Assembly (NCBI RefSeq): GCF_001543285.1
Contig: NZ_CP014164.1
Span: 248,001 to 312,000 of the forward strand
Length of the DNA stretch: 64,000 bases
Source: Aerococcus viridans
Lineage (GTDB): Bacteria; Bacillota; Bacilli; Lactobacillales; Aerococcaceae
Direction: 5' to 3'
The notes beneath the pieces were generated by a model. The model saw only the letters and a list, made by a program, of their open reading frames with translations. It was not told where the DNA came from and did no database searches. Positions 55,956-64,000 of the stretch are shown here, one piece after another. Position 1 is the stretch's first letter. Each line of letters begins with the position of its first letter. Both the position numbers and the translations under genes were made by a program.

Positions 55956-56663
55956 GTGGATCCGAAGAAACCAATTATTGCCTTAGATTTTCCTAATCAA
56001 GAAGAGGTATTTGCGTTCCTTGATCAGTTCCAAGGTCAACAACTAAATATAAAAGTAGGTATGGAATTGTTTTATGCTGGTGGGACAGCTTTCCTAAAAG
56101 AGTTACAAGCAAAAGGCCACGACATTTTCTTAGACTTGAAATTACATGATATTCCAAATACTGTTGAGCGAGCAATGGCCATTTTAGCCAGTACTGGTGT
56201 TGCAATGGTCAATGTACATGCGGCAGGTGGGAAAGAGATGATGCAAGCAGCGCTTCGTGGTTTAGAGGCAGGTTCGACAGGTAAACGCCCTATGTTAATT
56301 AGTGTCACTCAATTAACGTCCACTTCTACTGAACAAATGAACGAAGAACAAGGCATTCCAGGTGAAGTATTGGATTCAGTATTGCGCTACGCTAAATTAA
56401 CGAAAGCAGCGGGCCTTGATGGTGTGGTTTGTTCACCACTTGAAGCAGCAGCTATTAAAGAGGCTTGTGGGGAAGACTTCCAAACGATTACACCGGGTAT
56501 CCGTTTAGCTACTTCTGTTGCGGATGACCAAAAACGAATCATGACGCCAAGCCAAGCGGCGCAAGGTGGTTCTGACTACATCGTGGTGGGACGACCAATT
56601 ACACAAGCGGATAATTCAAAAGTCACTTATGACCAAATCACAGCTGATTGGTCTGGACAATAA
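55956..56663 (+). CDS. pyrF: Orotidine 5'-phosphate decarboxylase
   Basis: Decarboxylates OMP to UMP. Its 235 residues include the catalytic FLDLKLHDIPNTV near residue 60, ITPGIR near residue 178 and the phosphate-binding YIVVGRPITQA near the C-terminus. It starts at GTG 6 nt after GAGAGGAAG. It is followed by pyrE after 12 bp. Confidence 0.97.
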   Translation: MDPKKPIIALDFPNQEEVFAFLDQFQGQQLNIKVGMELFYAGGTAFLKELQAKGHDIFLDLKLHDIPNTVERAMAILASTGVAMVNVHAAGGKEMMQAALRGLEAGSTGKRPMLISVTQLTSTSTEQMNEEQGIPGEVLDSVLRYAKLTKAAGLDGVVCSPLEAAAIKEACGEDFQTITPGIRLATSVADDQKRIMTPSQAAQGGSDYIVVGRPITQADNSKVTYDQITADWSGQ

Positions 56664-56675
56664 GGAGGGTGCAAG

Positions 56676-57317
56676 ATGACAGTAGAAAAAGCGGATTTAG
56701 TAGCACAAAAATTACTAGAGATTAAGGCAGTAAACTTTAGCCCTGAGGCACCATATACTTGGGCAAGCGGACTTAAAGCACCGATTTATACAGATAACCG
56801 ACTAATCATGTCATACCCGAGTGTGCGTACAACTGTAGAAGATGCACTGGCAGAGTTGATTAAAGAGAACTTTCCTGGTGTAGATGTAATTGCAGGGACA
56901 GCAACTGCTGGTATCCCTCATGCAGCCTTTGTAAGTGAACGCTTAGATTTACCAATGATCTATGTACGTTCTTCAGCCAAAGACCACGGTAAACAAAACG
57001 CCATTGAAGGTGCTTTAGAAGCGGGCGCAAAAGTAGTGATCATTGAAGACCTAATTTCAACAGGTGGAAGCGTCATTACGGCAGCAGATAAAATTCAAGA
57101 AGCAGGCGGAGAAGTCATCGCAGCAGTAGCTATTTTTGACTACTTATTAGCAGCTTCAAAAGATGCTTTCGAACAAGCTGGCTATCCATTAATGACTTTG
57201 ACAAACTATGTGAAGATTTTGGATTACGCAGTAAAAGATCCTAAATTATCACCACATTATGACAAGTTGATGGAATGGTACAAAGACCCTAAAGCTTGGT
57301 CTGAAAAACACGGTTAA
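56676..57317 (+). CDS. pyrE: Orotate phosphoribosyltransferase
   Basis: Joins orotate and PRPP to give OMP. Its 213 residues carry TWASGLKAPIYTDNR near the N-terminus, VRSSAKDHGKQNAIEG, and the PRPP-binding VVIIEDLISTGGS near residue 123. Shine-Dalgarno AAGGAGGG. It forms an operon with pyrF; the earlier pyr genes (carAB, pyrB, pyrC, pyrD) are not in this window. Confidence 0.97.
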   Translation: MTVEKADLVAQKLLEIKAVNFSPEAPYTWASGLKAPIYTDNRLIMSYPSVRTTVEDALAELIKENFPGVDVIAGTATAGIPHAAFVSERLDLPMIYVRSSAKDHGKQNAIEGALEAGAKVVIIEDLISTGGSVITAADKIQEAGGEVIAAVAIFDYLLAASKDAFEQAGYPLMTLTNYVKILDYAVKDPKLSPHYDKLMEWYKDPKAWSEKHG

Positions 57318-57447
57318 GTTGACCTAACCTACTATACAAATAACAGCTTTACCAGATTTATGTCCTTATTTTTTTTTTGCCCATTTTTATTTTTATGGTG
57401 ATTAAATGAGGGAATTACACCAGTTTTATCAAAAAAGGAGCACAAAA

Positions 57448-58758
57448 ATGGAAAAAATAATCGAAAAAAATACAAGAAGAGATGCATTACAAGCGGAAGA
57501 TCACAAGTTAAACAAATCGCAACGTAATGCCTTAATTGCTGCTATTGTTGCATCAGGGACAGATGATTTGAACGTGATGTTCTTATCATTTTCAATGTCA
57601 TCTATCATCAGCCAACTAGGGATTTCGAGTGTAGCTGCCGGCTGGATCGCGACAATTACCAACTTAGGGATGTTAGCTGGAGGTTTACTATTCGGTGTCT
57701 TAGCTGACCGTTGGGACAAAATGAAGGTTTTCTACTTAACGATTCTAACTTTCTCTATCGCAACAGCTTTAATCTTCTTCACGCCAAATATTCAATACCT
57801 ATACCTATTACGCTTTATCGCGGGTATCGGGGTTGGTGGTGAGTACGGGGTAGCCATCTCGATTATGGCCGGACTTGTTCCTGCTAAACAATTAGGCCGG
57901 ATTTCATCCTTGAACGGGATTGTCGGCCAAATCGGTTCCATCAGTTCGGCGCTTCTAGCAGGTTTTATCGTGCCAACGCTTGGTTGGAGAGGCTTGTTCC
58001 TATTCGGCATCTTACCAATCCTAGTTGTTGTGTGGGCTAAATTAACCATTAATGAAGATGAATTAGGTATTAACACAGACGAAGTCACAGAAGACCTTGT
58101 AGACGTTGATGACAAGGAGAAGCCTGCTATTAGAGACTTGTTCAAGACACCGGGCCAAACTTACCAGACTTTGATTTTAATGGTGATGACAACTGTTCAA
58201 ATCGCTGGTTACTTTGGGATGATGAACTGGTTACCAACAATCATGCAAGAACAAGTTGGGGTAACTGTTTCTGGATCATCTACTTGGATGGTAACGACGA
58301 TCTTGGGTATGTGCCTGGGAATGCTGACATTTGGGCAAATTTTAGATAGATTAGGGCCAAGATTGTCTTATGGTATGTATTTAATTGCATCGGCAGTTTC
58401 AGTTTACTTGTTCACTTTTGCCAACTCGGCTATGACCATCTTAATCGGTGGTGCCGTCGTTGGTTTCTTCGTAAACGGGATGTTCGCAGGCTATGGTGCA
58501 ATGATTTCTCGTTTGTATCCATTTAAAGTGAATGCCATCGCCAATAACACTATTTTGAATGTTGGACGTGCAGTGGGTGGTTTTTCATCAGTTATCATTG
58601 GTTTTATCTTAGATGCTTCAGGTGTAGGTATGGTCATGCTTTTCTTAGCAAGCCTTTATCTAGTCAGCTTTATCGCTATGATGAGTTTGCCGCAACTAAA
58701 GCAAGCGAACTATGAACAACATCAATTAAATATTCGTCATAAGGCGCTAGATAAGTAA
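57448..58758 (+). CDS. Major facilitator transporter, aromatic-acid/organic-acid type
   Basis: A 436-residue protein with twelve predicted hydrophobic segments. Helix 1 has ASGTDDLNVMFLSFSMSSI, resembling the DGxD-type acid-binding motif of aromatic acid:H+ symporters. The loop 2-3 motif is GVLADRWDKMKVFY and helix 4-5 reads GIGVGGEYGVAISIMAGLVP. The substrate is probably an organic acid. The ATG has AAAGGAG upstream. It lies 130 bp downstream of pyrE with no clear terminator between, so an orotate or dihydroorotate substrate is conceivable. Confidence 0.85.
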   Translation: MEKIIEKNTRRDALQAEDHKLNKSQRNALIAAIVASGTDDLNVMFLSFSMSSIISQLGISSVAAGWIATITNLGMLAGGLLFGVLADRWDKMKVFYLTILTFSIATALIFFTPNIQYLYLLRFIAGIGVGGEYGVAISIMAGLVPAKQLGRISSLNGIVGQIGSISSALLAGFIVPTLGWRGLFLFGILPILVVVWAKLTINEDELGINTDEVTEDLVDVDDKEKPAIRDLFKTPGQTYQTLILMVMTTVQIAGYFGMMNWLPTIMQEQVGVTVSGSSTWMVTTILGMCLGMLTFGQILDRLGPRLSYGMYLIASAVSVYLFTFANSAMTILIGGAVVGFFVNGMFAGYGAMISRLYPFKVNAIANNTILNVGRAVGGFSSVIIGFILDASGVGMVMLFLASLYLVSFIAMMSLPQLKQANYEQHQLNIRHKALDK

Positions 58759-58800
58759 TACAATTTTGTTCAAGGTTGATAATAAAATAAGACATATTTT

Positions 58801-58835
58801 AGAGGGTGTAACACAAATGTTGCACCCTCTTTTTA
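58801..58835 (+). terminator. Terminator after the MFS gene
   Basis: AGAGGGTGTAAC pairs with GTTGCACCCTCT around ACAAAT, followed by T5. Confidence 0.88.
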
Positions 58836-58922
58836 GTATTTGGATATTTCATTGACGAAATAAATGTAATTTGGTAATTTGAGGTAGAACTATCATGTGA
58901 ATATTTTTTCAAGGAGTGAGTA

Positions 58923-59297
58923 ATGGAAATGAGGACTATTAAAGAGAAGGGTTTTCTAATTTTGGGCTTGTTAAGTGTGGTCCTAGGGAGTGTAGGTGTC
59001 ATATTACCTGTTCTACCGACAACCCCTTTCTTGTTGCTTGCTGGCTGGTTTTTCACGCGAAGTTCACCGCGATTTAAAAGCTGGTTAGAATCTACTCGTT
59101 TATATGAACGGTATGTTGGCGAATTTAAGCGACAAGGTGGTATCAGCAGGCGCAAAAAAGTTCATATCCTAATGACAACTTATCTTGTGATGGGTTTATC
59201 AATGTTACTTATGCCGTTAAGAGGTGTACAAATTTTTGTAGGCGTTTGCGGTTTAGTTTTTGGTTACTTTCTACTATTTAGGGTGGAAGAGGTTTAA
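58923..59297 (+). CDS. DUF454 (YbaN) family membrane protein
   Basis: A 124-residue protein with hydrophobic segments and the family motif GVILPVLPTTPFLLLAGWFFTRSSPRFKSWL near residues 20-60. ERYVGEFKRQGGISRRKKV is typical. Unknown function, often beside redox genes. ATG after AAGGAG. It is adjacent to apbE (20-bp gap). Confidence 0.87.
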   Translation: MEMRTIKEKGFLILGLLSVVLGSVGVILPVLPTTPFLLLAGWFFTRSSPRFKSWLESTRLYERYVGEFKRQGGISRRKKVHILMTTYLVMGLSMLLMPLRGVQIFVGVCGLVFGYFLLFRVEEV

Positions 59298-59316
59298 GGA
59301 GTTGGAGGCTAGTGAT

Positions 59317-60261
59317 TTGGACTTTGAGCAACGGCATTCTATAAATTTGATGGGTACGACGATTGACCTAATGGTTGACCATCCAAATAGCAATTCTTTA
59401 TTACTTGCTGCAGTCCAGCGTTTGTTTCAATTGGAAGCGCGTTTTTCAGCGAATGACCCATCTTCTGAATTAATGGCGGTTAATCAAATGGCAGGATTAA
59501 AGGCTGTACACGTTCATCCAGAGCTATTTCATCTCATTCAAATCGGTAAAAAAGAAAGTATTACATCGGGACGAAAGCTAAATATAGCTATTGGGCCTTT
59601 AGTTAACTTGTGGCGGATTGGTTTTGCGGATTATCGTAAACCTAGCCAGCAAGAGATTGAGGACCGGCTGACTTTAGTAGACCCGAATGAAATTCATCTG
59701 GATGAAATAGAAAAAACAGTTTACCTTGCTAAGCCAGGGATGTCGATCGATCTAGGTGCGCTTGCGAAAGGGTATGCAGCAGATCAAATTATCGCTTATT
59801 TCAAAGATCAAGGCGTAACCAGGGCATCTATTAATCTTGGTGGTAACCTTAGATTCTATGGCCATCGACCCAATCATACAGAAAGTACACAATGGCGTAT
59901 AGGTATCCAAGATCCTGACCAAACGCGTGGTTATCACAAGGCCATTGTCGATTTAAGTAACCGATCGGTTGTAACGTCAGGGGATTACGTACGTGTATTC
60001 GAACAGGATGGACATCTTTACCACCATATTTTAGATTCCACAAATGGTAAGCCCTTTCAAGCGTACGTTCGCAGTGTCACTGTGGTAAGTGAATCTTCGT
60101 TAGATGGTGAGATTTGGACTACGCGATTGTTTCCCTTATCTAAGGAAGCAATTATCAATCAAGCAGAACAAATAGACCAGATTGAAGTGTTGGTTGTTGA
60201 CCGACAGGGACAAGTTACCTATACATCTGGTTTAGAGGGCAAAGTTGAACTTATTTGTTAG
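59317..60261 (+). CDS. apbE: FAD:protein FMN transferase
   Basis: ApbE covalently attaches FMN to threonine residues of flavoproteins. Its 314 residues show GTTIDLMV near the N-terminus, SDP-like FSANDPSSELMAVN, IAIGPLVNLWRIG, the Mg/FAD-binding SIDLGALAKGYAAD near residue 150, ASINLGGNLRFYG and VTSGDY. No signal peptide or lipobox is seen, so it may work in the cytoplasm, as needed for soluble fumarate-reductase-type targets. The TTG start follows GGAGG by 8 nt; an earlier in-frame TTG is inside DUF454. It lies in a flavin block with DUF454 and two FMN reductases. Confidence 0.88.
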   Translation: MDFEQRHSINLMGTTIDLMVDHPNSNSLLLAAVQRLFQLEARFSANDPSSELMAVNQMAGLKAVHVHPELFHLIQIGKKESITSGRKLNIAIGPLVNLWRIGFADYRKPSQQEIEDRLTLVDPNEIHLDEIEKTVYLAKPGMSIDLGALAKGYAADQIIAYFKDQGVTRASINLGGNLRFYGHRPNHTESTQWRIGIQDPDQTRGYHKAIVDLSNRSVVTSGDYVRVFEQDGHLYHHILDSTNGKPFQAYVRSVTVVSESSLDGEIWTTRLFPLSKEAIINQAEQIDQIEVLVVDRQGQVTYTSGLEGKVELIC

Positions 60262-60297
60262 CAGGTTATATTTCTACTATAGAAAGGACAGAAAATC

Positions 60298-60903
60298 ATG
60301 AAGCATATTATCGGAATCGTAGGTACAAATTCTAAGAAATCTACTAATAGAAAACTTCTTAAATATATTCAGAAACATTTTGCAGATCAAGCTGAAATTG
60401 AATTATTGGAAATCCGTGATTATCCAATATTTACTAAACCAGAAGATAAGACACTTCCAAATATTGTTGAAGAGGACGCGAAAAAAATCGAGCAAGCAGA
60501 TGCGGTTATTATTAGTGCTGCAGAATATAATCATTCCATTACTTCTTCACTAACTAATGCCTTACATTGGTTAAGCTATTATATTTATCCCTTAGCAGAT
60601 AAACCAATTATGATTACTGGTGCTTCTAACGGTCGTTTAGGATCTTCTAGAGCACAAATGCACTTGCGCCAAATTCTAGACTCACCAGATATTAGAGCAC
60701 GTGTGATACCAAATTCAGAATTTTTATTAGGAAATTCTTTACAAGCTTTTGATGATGATGGTGATTTAAGTAACCAAAAATCTGTTGAACAATTAGAAGC
60801 TATTTTTACCGAATTTATTCAATTTATTGATCATACACAAGAATTTACGCAGCTAAGAACTGATACAAAAGCAGCTGCTGAAAACTACGAGTGGACCAAG
60901 TAG
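60298..60903 (+). CDS. NADPH-dependent FMN reductase
   Basis: A 201-residue flavodoxin-like reductase. The N-terminal phosphate loop is GIVGTNSKKSTNRKLLKYI. The flavin-contact segment SAAEYNHSITSSLTNALHWLSYY and the TGASNGRLGSSRAQMHLRQIL motif are typical. The ATG follows AAAGGACAG. It is adjacent to a larger paralogue. Confidence 0.92.
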   Translation: MKHIIGIVGTNSKKSTNRKLLKYIQKHFADQAEIELLEIRDYPIFTKPEDKTLPNIVEEDAKKIEQADAVIISAAEYNHSITSSLTNALHWLSYYIYPLADKPIMITGASNGRLGSSRAQMHLRQILDSPDIRARVIPNSEFLLGNSLQAFDDDGDLSNQKSVEQLEAIFTEFIQFIDHTQEFTQLRTDTKAAAENYEWTK

Positions 60904-60922
60904 AAAGGACTAGGGTGACAAA

Positions 60923-62203
60923 ATGAAAATTGTTGGAATTGTTGGCTCAACTGCTGAAAAATCATATAACCGTTTATTGTTACAATATATTCAAAGAGAA
61001 TTCACTGATTTATTTGATCTAGAGATTCTTGAAATTGACCAAATACCTTTATTCAACCAAGATAACCCGGAGTTAGCGACGGAGGGGCCTGTTCATACAT
61101 TGAATCGGAAAATCCGCCAAGCAGATGGTGTGATTATTGCTACAGCGGAGCACAACCATACAACGCCAGGGCCATTGAAGAGTGCATTGGAATGGTTATC
61201 CTTCACAATTCATCCATTGAAAAATAAACCTGTAAAAATCATCGGTGCTTCTTATCTAGATCAAGGAACATCACGATCACAATTACACTTACGTCAAATT
61301 CTTGAGGCACCAGGAATTGATGCTTTAGTCATGCCAGGGCAAGAGTTCCTATTAGGAAATTGTAAAGAGGCAATCAACGCTAATGGTGATTTGGTTGAAC
61401 CTAGCACTGTAAGTTTCTTGAAAGGTAGCTTAGAGAAGTTTATGAAGTACGTTGAATCTGTTCAACCACTTAAAGATAACCCCGTATTCCCTGAGGAAGA
61501 TTTAACTGCAACTAAGCATTGTGACACAACCATTGAGGGTGTAGACATGACCGCACCGGATTGGGTTGAGCAAGCTGCAGCAAAAGTGGGCGCTGTCGAA
61601 GGTGATACCTATGTGAAACTGGATAGAGGGTTGTTAACAGTAGACCAATTAAACTGGTTCTTAAAGACAATTCCTCTTGAATTGACTTATGCAGATGAAA
61701 ATAACCAATACATCTATTATAATCGCGTGAAACCTGGTCAAGACATGTTTGCTTCTCGTTACGAAAAAGATGTTGGTAGCCCACTTGGTGCTGTTCACCC
61801 ACCACGTGCTGTGAAGAACGTTTCTTGGGTAATCTCTCAATTGCGGTCAGGAAACATGGAAGGTGTTCATGTACACGTACCAATCCATAAAGAAAATTAT
61901 GTTGTCCATAATTATGTGGCTATGCATGATGAAGATGGTAAGTATCGTGGAATCAACGAGCATGTTTTAGACTTGCAACCTGTAATTGAGTGGTATCTAG
62001 AACAAACAGGACAAAAGTTAGTGAAAATTGAGGAAGATACAACTGATGCTTCAACTAGCGCTTCAATGAATGGTGCATGGAGTCACGATGACAAAAACGC
62101 TGTGGAAGCTGATGCTAAAAGTGGTGCAAGTGATGCAGAAGTAGCAGATACAACCACTGCAGCTATTGCTACTGATGAAGATTCGAGTGCTAGCCAGTCT
62201 TAG
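60923..62203 (+). CDS. NADPH-dependent FMN reductase fused to a PAS-like (DUF438-type) domain
   Basis: A 426-residue protein. Residues 1-185 are an FMN reductase like the upstream gene (GIVGSTAEKSYNRLLLQYI, ATAEHNHTTPGPLKSALEWLSF). Residues about 240-375 resemble the PAS domain of DUF438 proteins (LELTYADENNQYIYYNRV, GSPLGAVHPPRAVKNVSWVISQLRSG). Residues 376-426 are a Ser/Ala/Asp/Thr-rich tail, probably disordered. This domain combination is unusual. The ATG has AGAAAGGAC upstream. Its N-terminus is also similar to the remnant at 29464-29901. A redox or haem-sensing reductase is possible; function unproven. Confidence 0.82.
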   Translation: MKIVGIVGSTAEKSYNRLLLQYIQREFTDLFDLEILEIDQIPLFNQDNPELATEGPVHTLNRKIRQADGVIIATAEHNHTTPGPLKSALEWLSFTIHPLKNKPVKIIGASYLDQGTSRSQLHLRQILEAPGIDALVMPGQEFLLGNCKEAINANGDLVEPSTVSFLKGSLEKFMKYVESVQPLKDNPVFPEEDLTATKHCDTTIEGVDMTAPDWVEQAAAKVGAVEGDTYVKLDRGLLTVDQLNWFLKTIPLELTYADENNQYIYYNRVKPGQDMFASRYEKDVGSPLGAVHPPRAVKNVSWVISQLRSGNMEGVHVHVPIHKENYVVHNYVAMHDEDGKYRGINEHVLDLQPVIEWYLEQTGQKLVKIEEDTTDASTSASMNGAWSHDDKNAVEADAKSGASDAEVADTTTAAIATDEDSSASQS

Positions 62204-62379
62204 TCAGTGGAATAGCCTGGTTTAGGGGAAAATGATTATTTTCAGTCAAAAAAGCCTATACACGATTAGGATTATTATTGCAAAAATTGTATGAACAGAA
62301 TAATAAAAACGATGTATGCGTTTGCGAATTGTTATTTTATGGCATCAATTAATATTTAATTTTTTATGAGACAAAACTC

Positions 62380-62409
62380 TTGTAAAATGCAATTGATAAG
62401 GGTTACAAT
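62380..62409 (+). promoter_or_regulatory. fba promoter
   Basis: TTGTAA (62380-62385), an 18-bp spacer and TACAAT (62404-62409), 42 bp before the ATG. Confidence 0.72.
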
Positions 62410-62451
62410 AAGCACGAGCACATCAAAATTAAAAATCAGGGGGATCTATTT

Positions 62452-63306
62452 ATGCCATTAGAAAACATGGTCGACATGCTGACAAAAGCGAAAGACGGTC
62501 AATATGCAGTAGCACAATTAAACATTAACAACTTGGAATGGACTCAAGCTGTTTTAGAAGCAGCCCAAGCAGAAAACTCACCAGTAATTTTAGGTGTTTC
62601 TGAGGGTGCTGGTAAATACATGGGTGGCCCAGAAGTTGTTGCCGCTATGGTTAAAGCTTTAATTGAAACAATGGAAATCACTGTTCCTGTTGCATTACAC
62701 TTAGACCACGGTTCATCTTTTGAAACTTGTAAACGTGCAATCGACGCTGGATACACTTCAGTAATGATCGATGGTTCTCATCACCCAATTGAGGACAACA
62801 TCGCTATGACTAAACAAGTTGTAGAATACGCACACGAACGTGGCGCTTCTGTTGAAGGTGAAATCGGTACTGTTGGTGGTACTGAAGACGGCGTTACTGC
62901 TGGTATCAACTACGCAGATAAAGAAGAATGTAAACGTATCGTTGACGAAGCGGGTATCGATGCATTAGCTGCAGCCTTAGGTTCAGTTCATGGTCCTTAC
63001 TCAGGCGAACCTGTTTTAGGTTTCGATGAAATGAAAGAAATTTCTGAATACACAAACACACCATTAGTATTACACGGTGGTTCAGGTATTCCAGAAGAAC
63101 AAATCAAAAAAGCTATCGAACGCGGTCATGCGAAAATCAACGTAAATACTGAATTACAAATCGTATTTACTGCTGCAGTTCGTGAAAACTTAAACAACGA
63201 TGACAAAGTATACGACCCACGTAAAGTTTTAGCACCAGGTAAAGCTGCGATCGTTAAAACAGCACGTGAAACATTACGTATGTTTGGTTCATCAAACAAA
63301 GCATAA
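62452..63306 (+). CDS. fba: Fructose-bisphosphate aldolase, class II
   Basis: A glycolytic zinc aldolase of 284 residues. Zinc and catalytic residues are in [12 protein letters not shown] near residue 81, [27 protein letters not shown] near residue 180 and [11 protein letters not shown] near residue 207. The ATG follows CAGGGGGATC. Codon use is strongly biased, as for a highly expressed gene. Confidence 0.97.
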   Translation: MPLENMVDMLTKAKDGQYAVAQLNINNLEWTQAVLEAAQAENSPVILGVSEGAGKYMGGPEVVAAMVKALIETMEITVPVALHLDHGSSFETCKRAIDAGYTSVMIDGSHHPIEDNIAMTKQVVEYAHERGASVEGEIGTVGGTEDGVTAGINYADKEECKRIVDEAGIDALAAALGSVHGPYSGEPVLGFDEMKEISEYTNTPLVLHGGSGIPEEQIKKAIERGHAKINVNTELQIVFTAAVRENLNNDDKVYDPRKVLAPGKAAIVKTARETLRMFGSSNKA

Positions 63307-63348
63307 TTCATTTTAGCCAGTGAATTTTCGCTTTACATATCCTTTTTC

Positions 63349-63382
63349 GAGCAATGACCTTTTGGTTGTTGCTCTTTTTTTG
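63349..63382 (+). terminator. Terminator of fba
   Basis: GAGCAA and ACC pair with GGT and TTGCTC around TTTT, followed by T7. Confidence 0.88.
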
Positions 63383-63750
63383 TACTTGAAATCCTCAAAT
63401 TTACGTGAAATTGCCCTTTTTCCAAGTTGTTTAAATATATCGGATGAATATTGGTTAGTTCGTGGGTTATAATAAATTAAATGGCTCCTATAACTGATTA
63501 TATATATGTCAAATTTTACATAGAAGTTAAAAAAACCATTAAAATTGGTGGGGACGGTAGTTATATCATAGAGAATTATGTATAATCAATCTTGCATTAT
63601 CTATCATAAAATAGGAAAAGTATGCAAAAATAGCATGTGTGACGAGTATAGGTAATTAATGAACAAATAAGAGCTAGACTATGTAATTAAAAGAATGAAA
63701 ACATAACGTAAATAAAACGAAAATGAAAACGATGAGTGAGGGGTTTTATA
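63383..63750 (+). promoter_or_regulatory. Gene-free stretch and probable promoter region of murA
   Basis: No supported gene or tRNA is seen. A TATAAT lies at 63581-63586 within GTATAATC; its -35 is weak. AT content is high. The murA Shine-Dalgarno is GTGAGGGG. Confidence 0.45.
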
Positions 63751-64000
63751 ATGGAAAAATTTATCATCAAGGGTGGTAATCCGTTAAAGGGTGAGATTAC
63801 GGTTTCTGGAGCGAAGAATAGTGCAGTTGCGCTAATTCCTGCAGCGATTATGGCGGATTCACCGGTGGTAATTGAGGGCGTACCGGAAATTGACGACGTG
63901 TTCGCTTTAATTGAAATATTGAAAGACTTTAATGTAAAGGTTGATTTCAACGAGCATGTCATGCGTATTGACCCATCGAACATGGAAAATAGCCCAATGC
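63751..64000 (+). CDS. murA: UDP-N-acetylglucosamine 1-carboxyvinyltransferase, 5' part only
   Basis: The first step of peptidoglycan precursor synthesis: transfer of enolpyruvate from PEP to UDP-GlcNAc. The 83 codons present (MEKFIIKGGNPLKGEITVSG, then AKNSAVALIPAAIM) include the conserved Lys-Asn of the KNS motif. The gene continues beyond the window. Position after fba is common in Lactobacillales. Confidence 0.95.
   Translation, partial: MEKFIIKGGNPLKGEITVSGAKNSAVALIPAAIMADSPVVIEGVPEIDDVFALIEILKDFNVKVDFNEHVMRIDPSNMENSPM

Overview
The window looks like the chromosome of a low-GC Gram-positive coccus of the order Lactobacillales. I would guess Aerococcaceae (Aerococcus-like). This rests on the protein sequences, an SMK-box metK leader, the dnaX-ybaB-recR-tmk-holB and yabA-trmN6-yazA-rsmI blocks, and the rpoE-pyrG ... 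fba-murA neighbourhood. The species is inferred and unconfirmed. There is no rRNA operon or CRISPR array.

Layout. 1-3.5 kb: a glycine-betaine/choline-type ABC transporter (ATPase, permease, binding protein) and a second binding-protein copy broken by one stop codon. 3.7-5.1 kb: an NADH oxidase gene on the minus strand. 5.3-12.9 kb: rpoB-rpoC behind a long structured leader. 12.9-14.5 kb: a PP2C-like phosphatase and a type-IV prepilin peptidase. 14.6-15 kb: tRNA-Val, tRNA-Lys and tRNA-Thr. 15-18.8 kb: a P-type cation ATPase and metK under an SMK (SAM-III) riboswitch. 19-20.6 kb: an orphan TnpB element. 20.6-25.4 kb: replication and repair genes dnaX, ybaB, recR, tmk, holB. 25.4-33 kb: an accessory block with a quorum-sensing pair, a lipoprotein, an ISL3-family insertion sequence, a deletion-fusion flavoprotein remnant, bioY-birA and an acetyltransferase. 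33.4-37.6 kb: yabA, trmN6, a GIY-YIG gene, rsmI, a DUF218 membrane protein and mscL. 37.8-39.5 kb: an IS3-family element sitting in the loop of a terminator. 39.5-43.3 kb: a minus-strand operon of citrate synthase, a phosphosulfolactate-synthase-like protein and an MmgE/PrpD protein. 43.7-52.5 kb: assorted metabolic and transport genes. 52.6-64 kb: a DUF1934 gene, rpoE, pyrG, pyrF-pyrE-MFS, a flavin block (DUF454, ApbE, two FMN reductases), fba and the start of murA.

The most interesting system is a complete Rgg-SHP peptide quorum-sensing circuit. A 21-codon hydrophobic peptide gene (complement 25444-25509), easily missed because of its size, lies divergent to an Rgg-family regulator (25594-26448). 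A 16-bp near-palindrome (TTGTYATATATAACAA) sits between them. The same motif recurs just after rgg and upstream of the NADH oxidase gene 20 kb away. In these last two places it lies exactly 26 nt upstream of a TATAAT box that has no recognisable -35. This predicts a small regulon: the peptide itself, a roughly 110-nt terminator-ended RNA, and nox. A second candidate is the citrate synthase / ComA-like / MmgE operon, whose combined chemistry I cannot assign to a described pathway.

Starts were chosen by ribosome-binding-site position. All functional calls come from motif recognition by eye; no searches were run.
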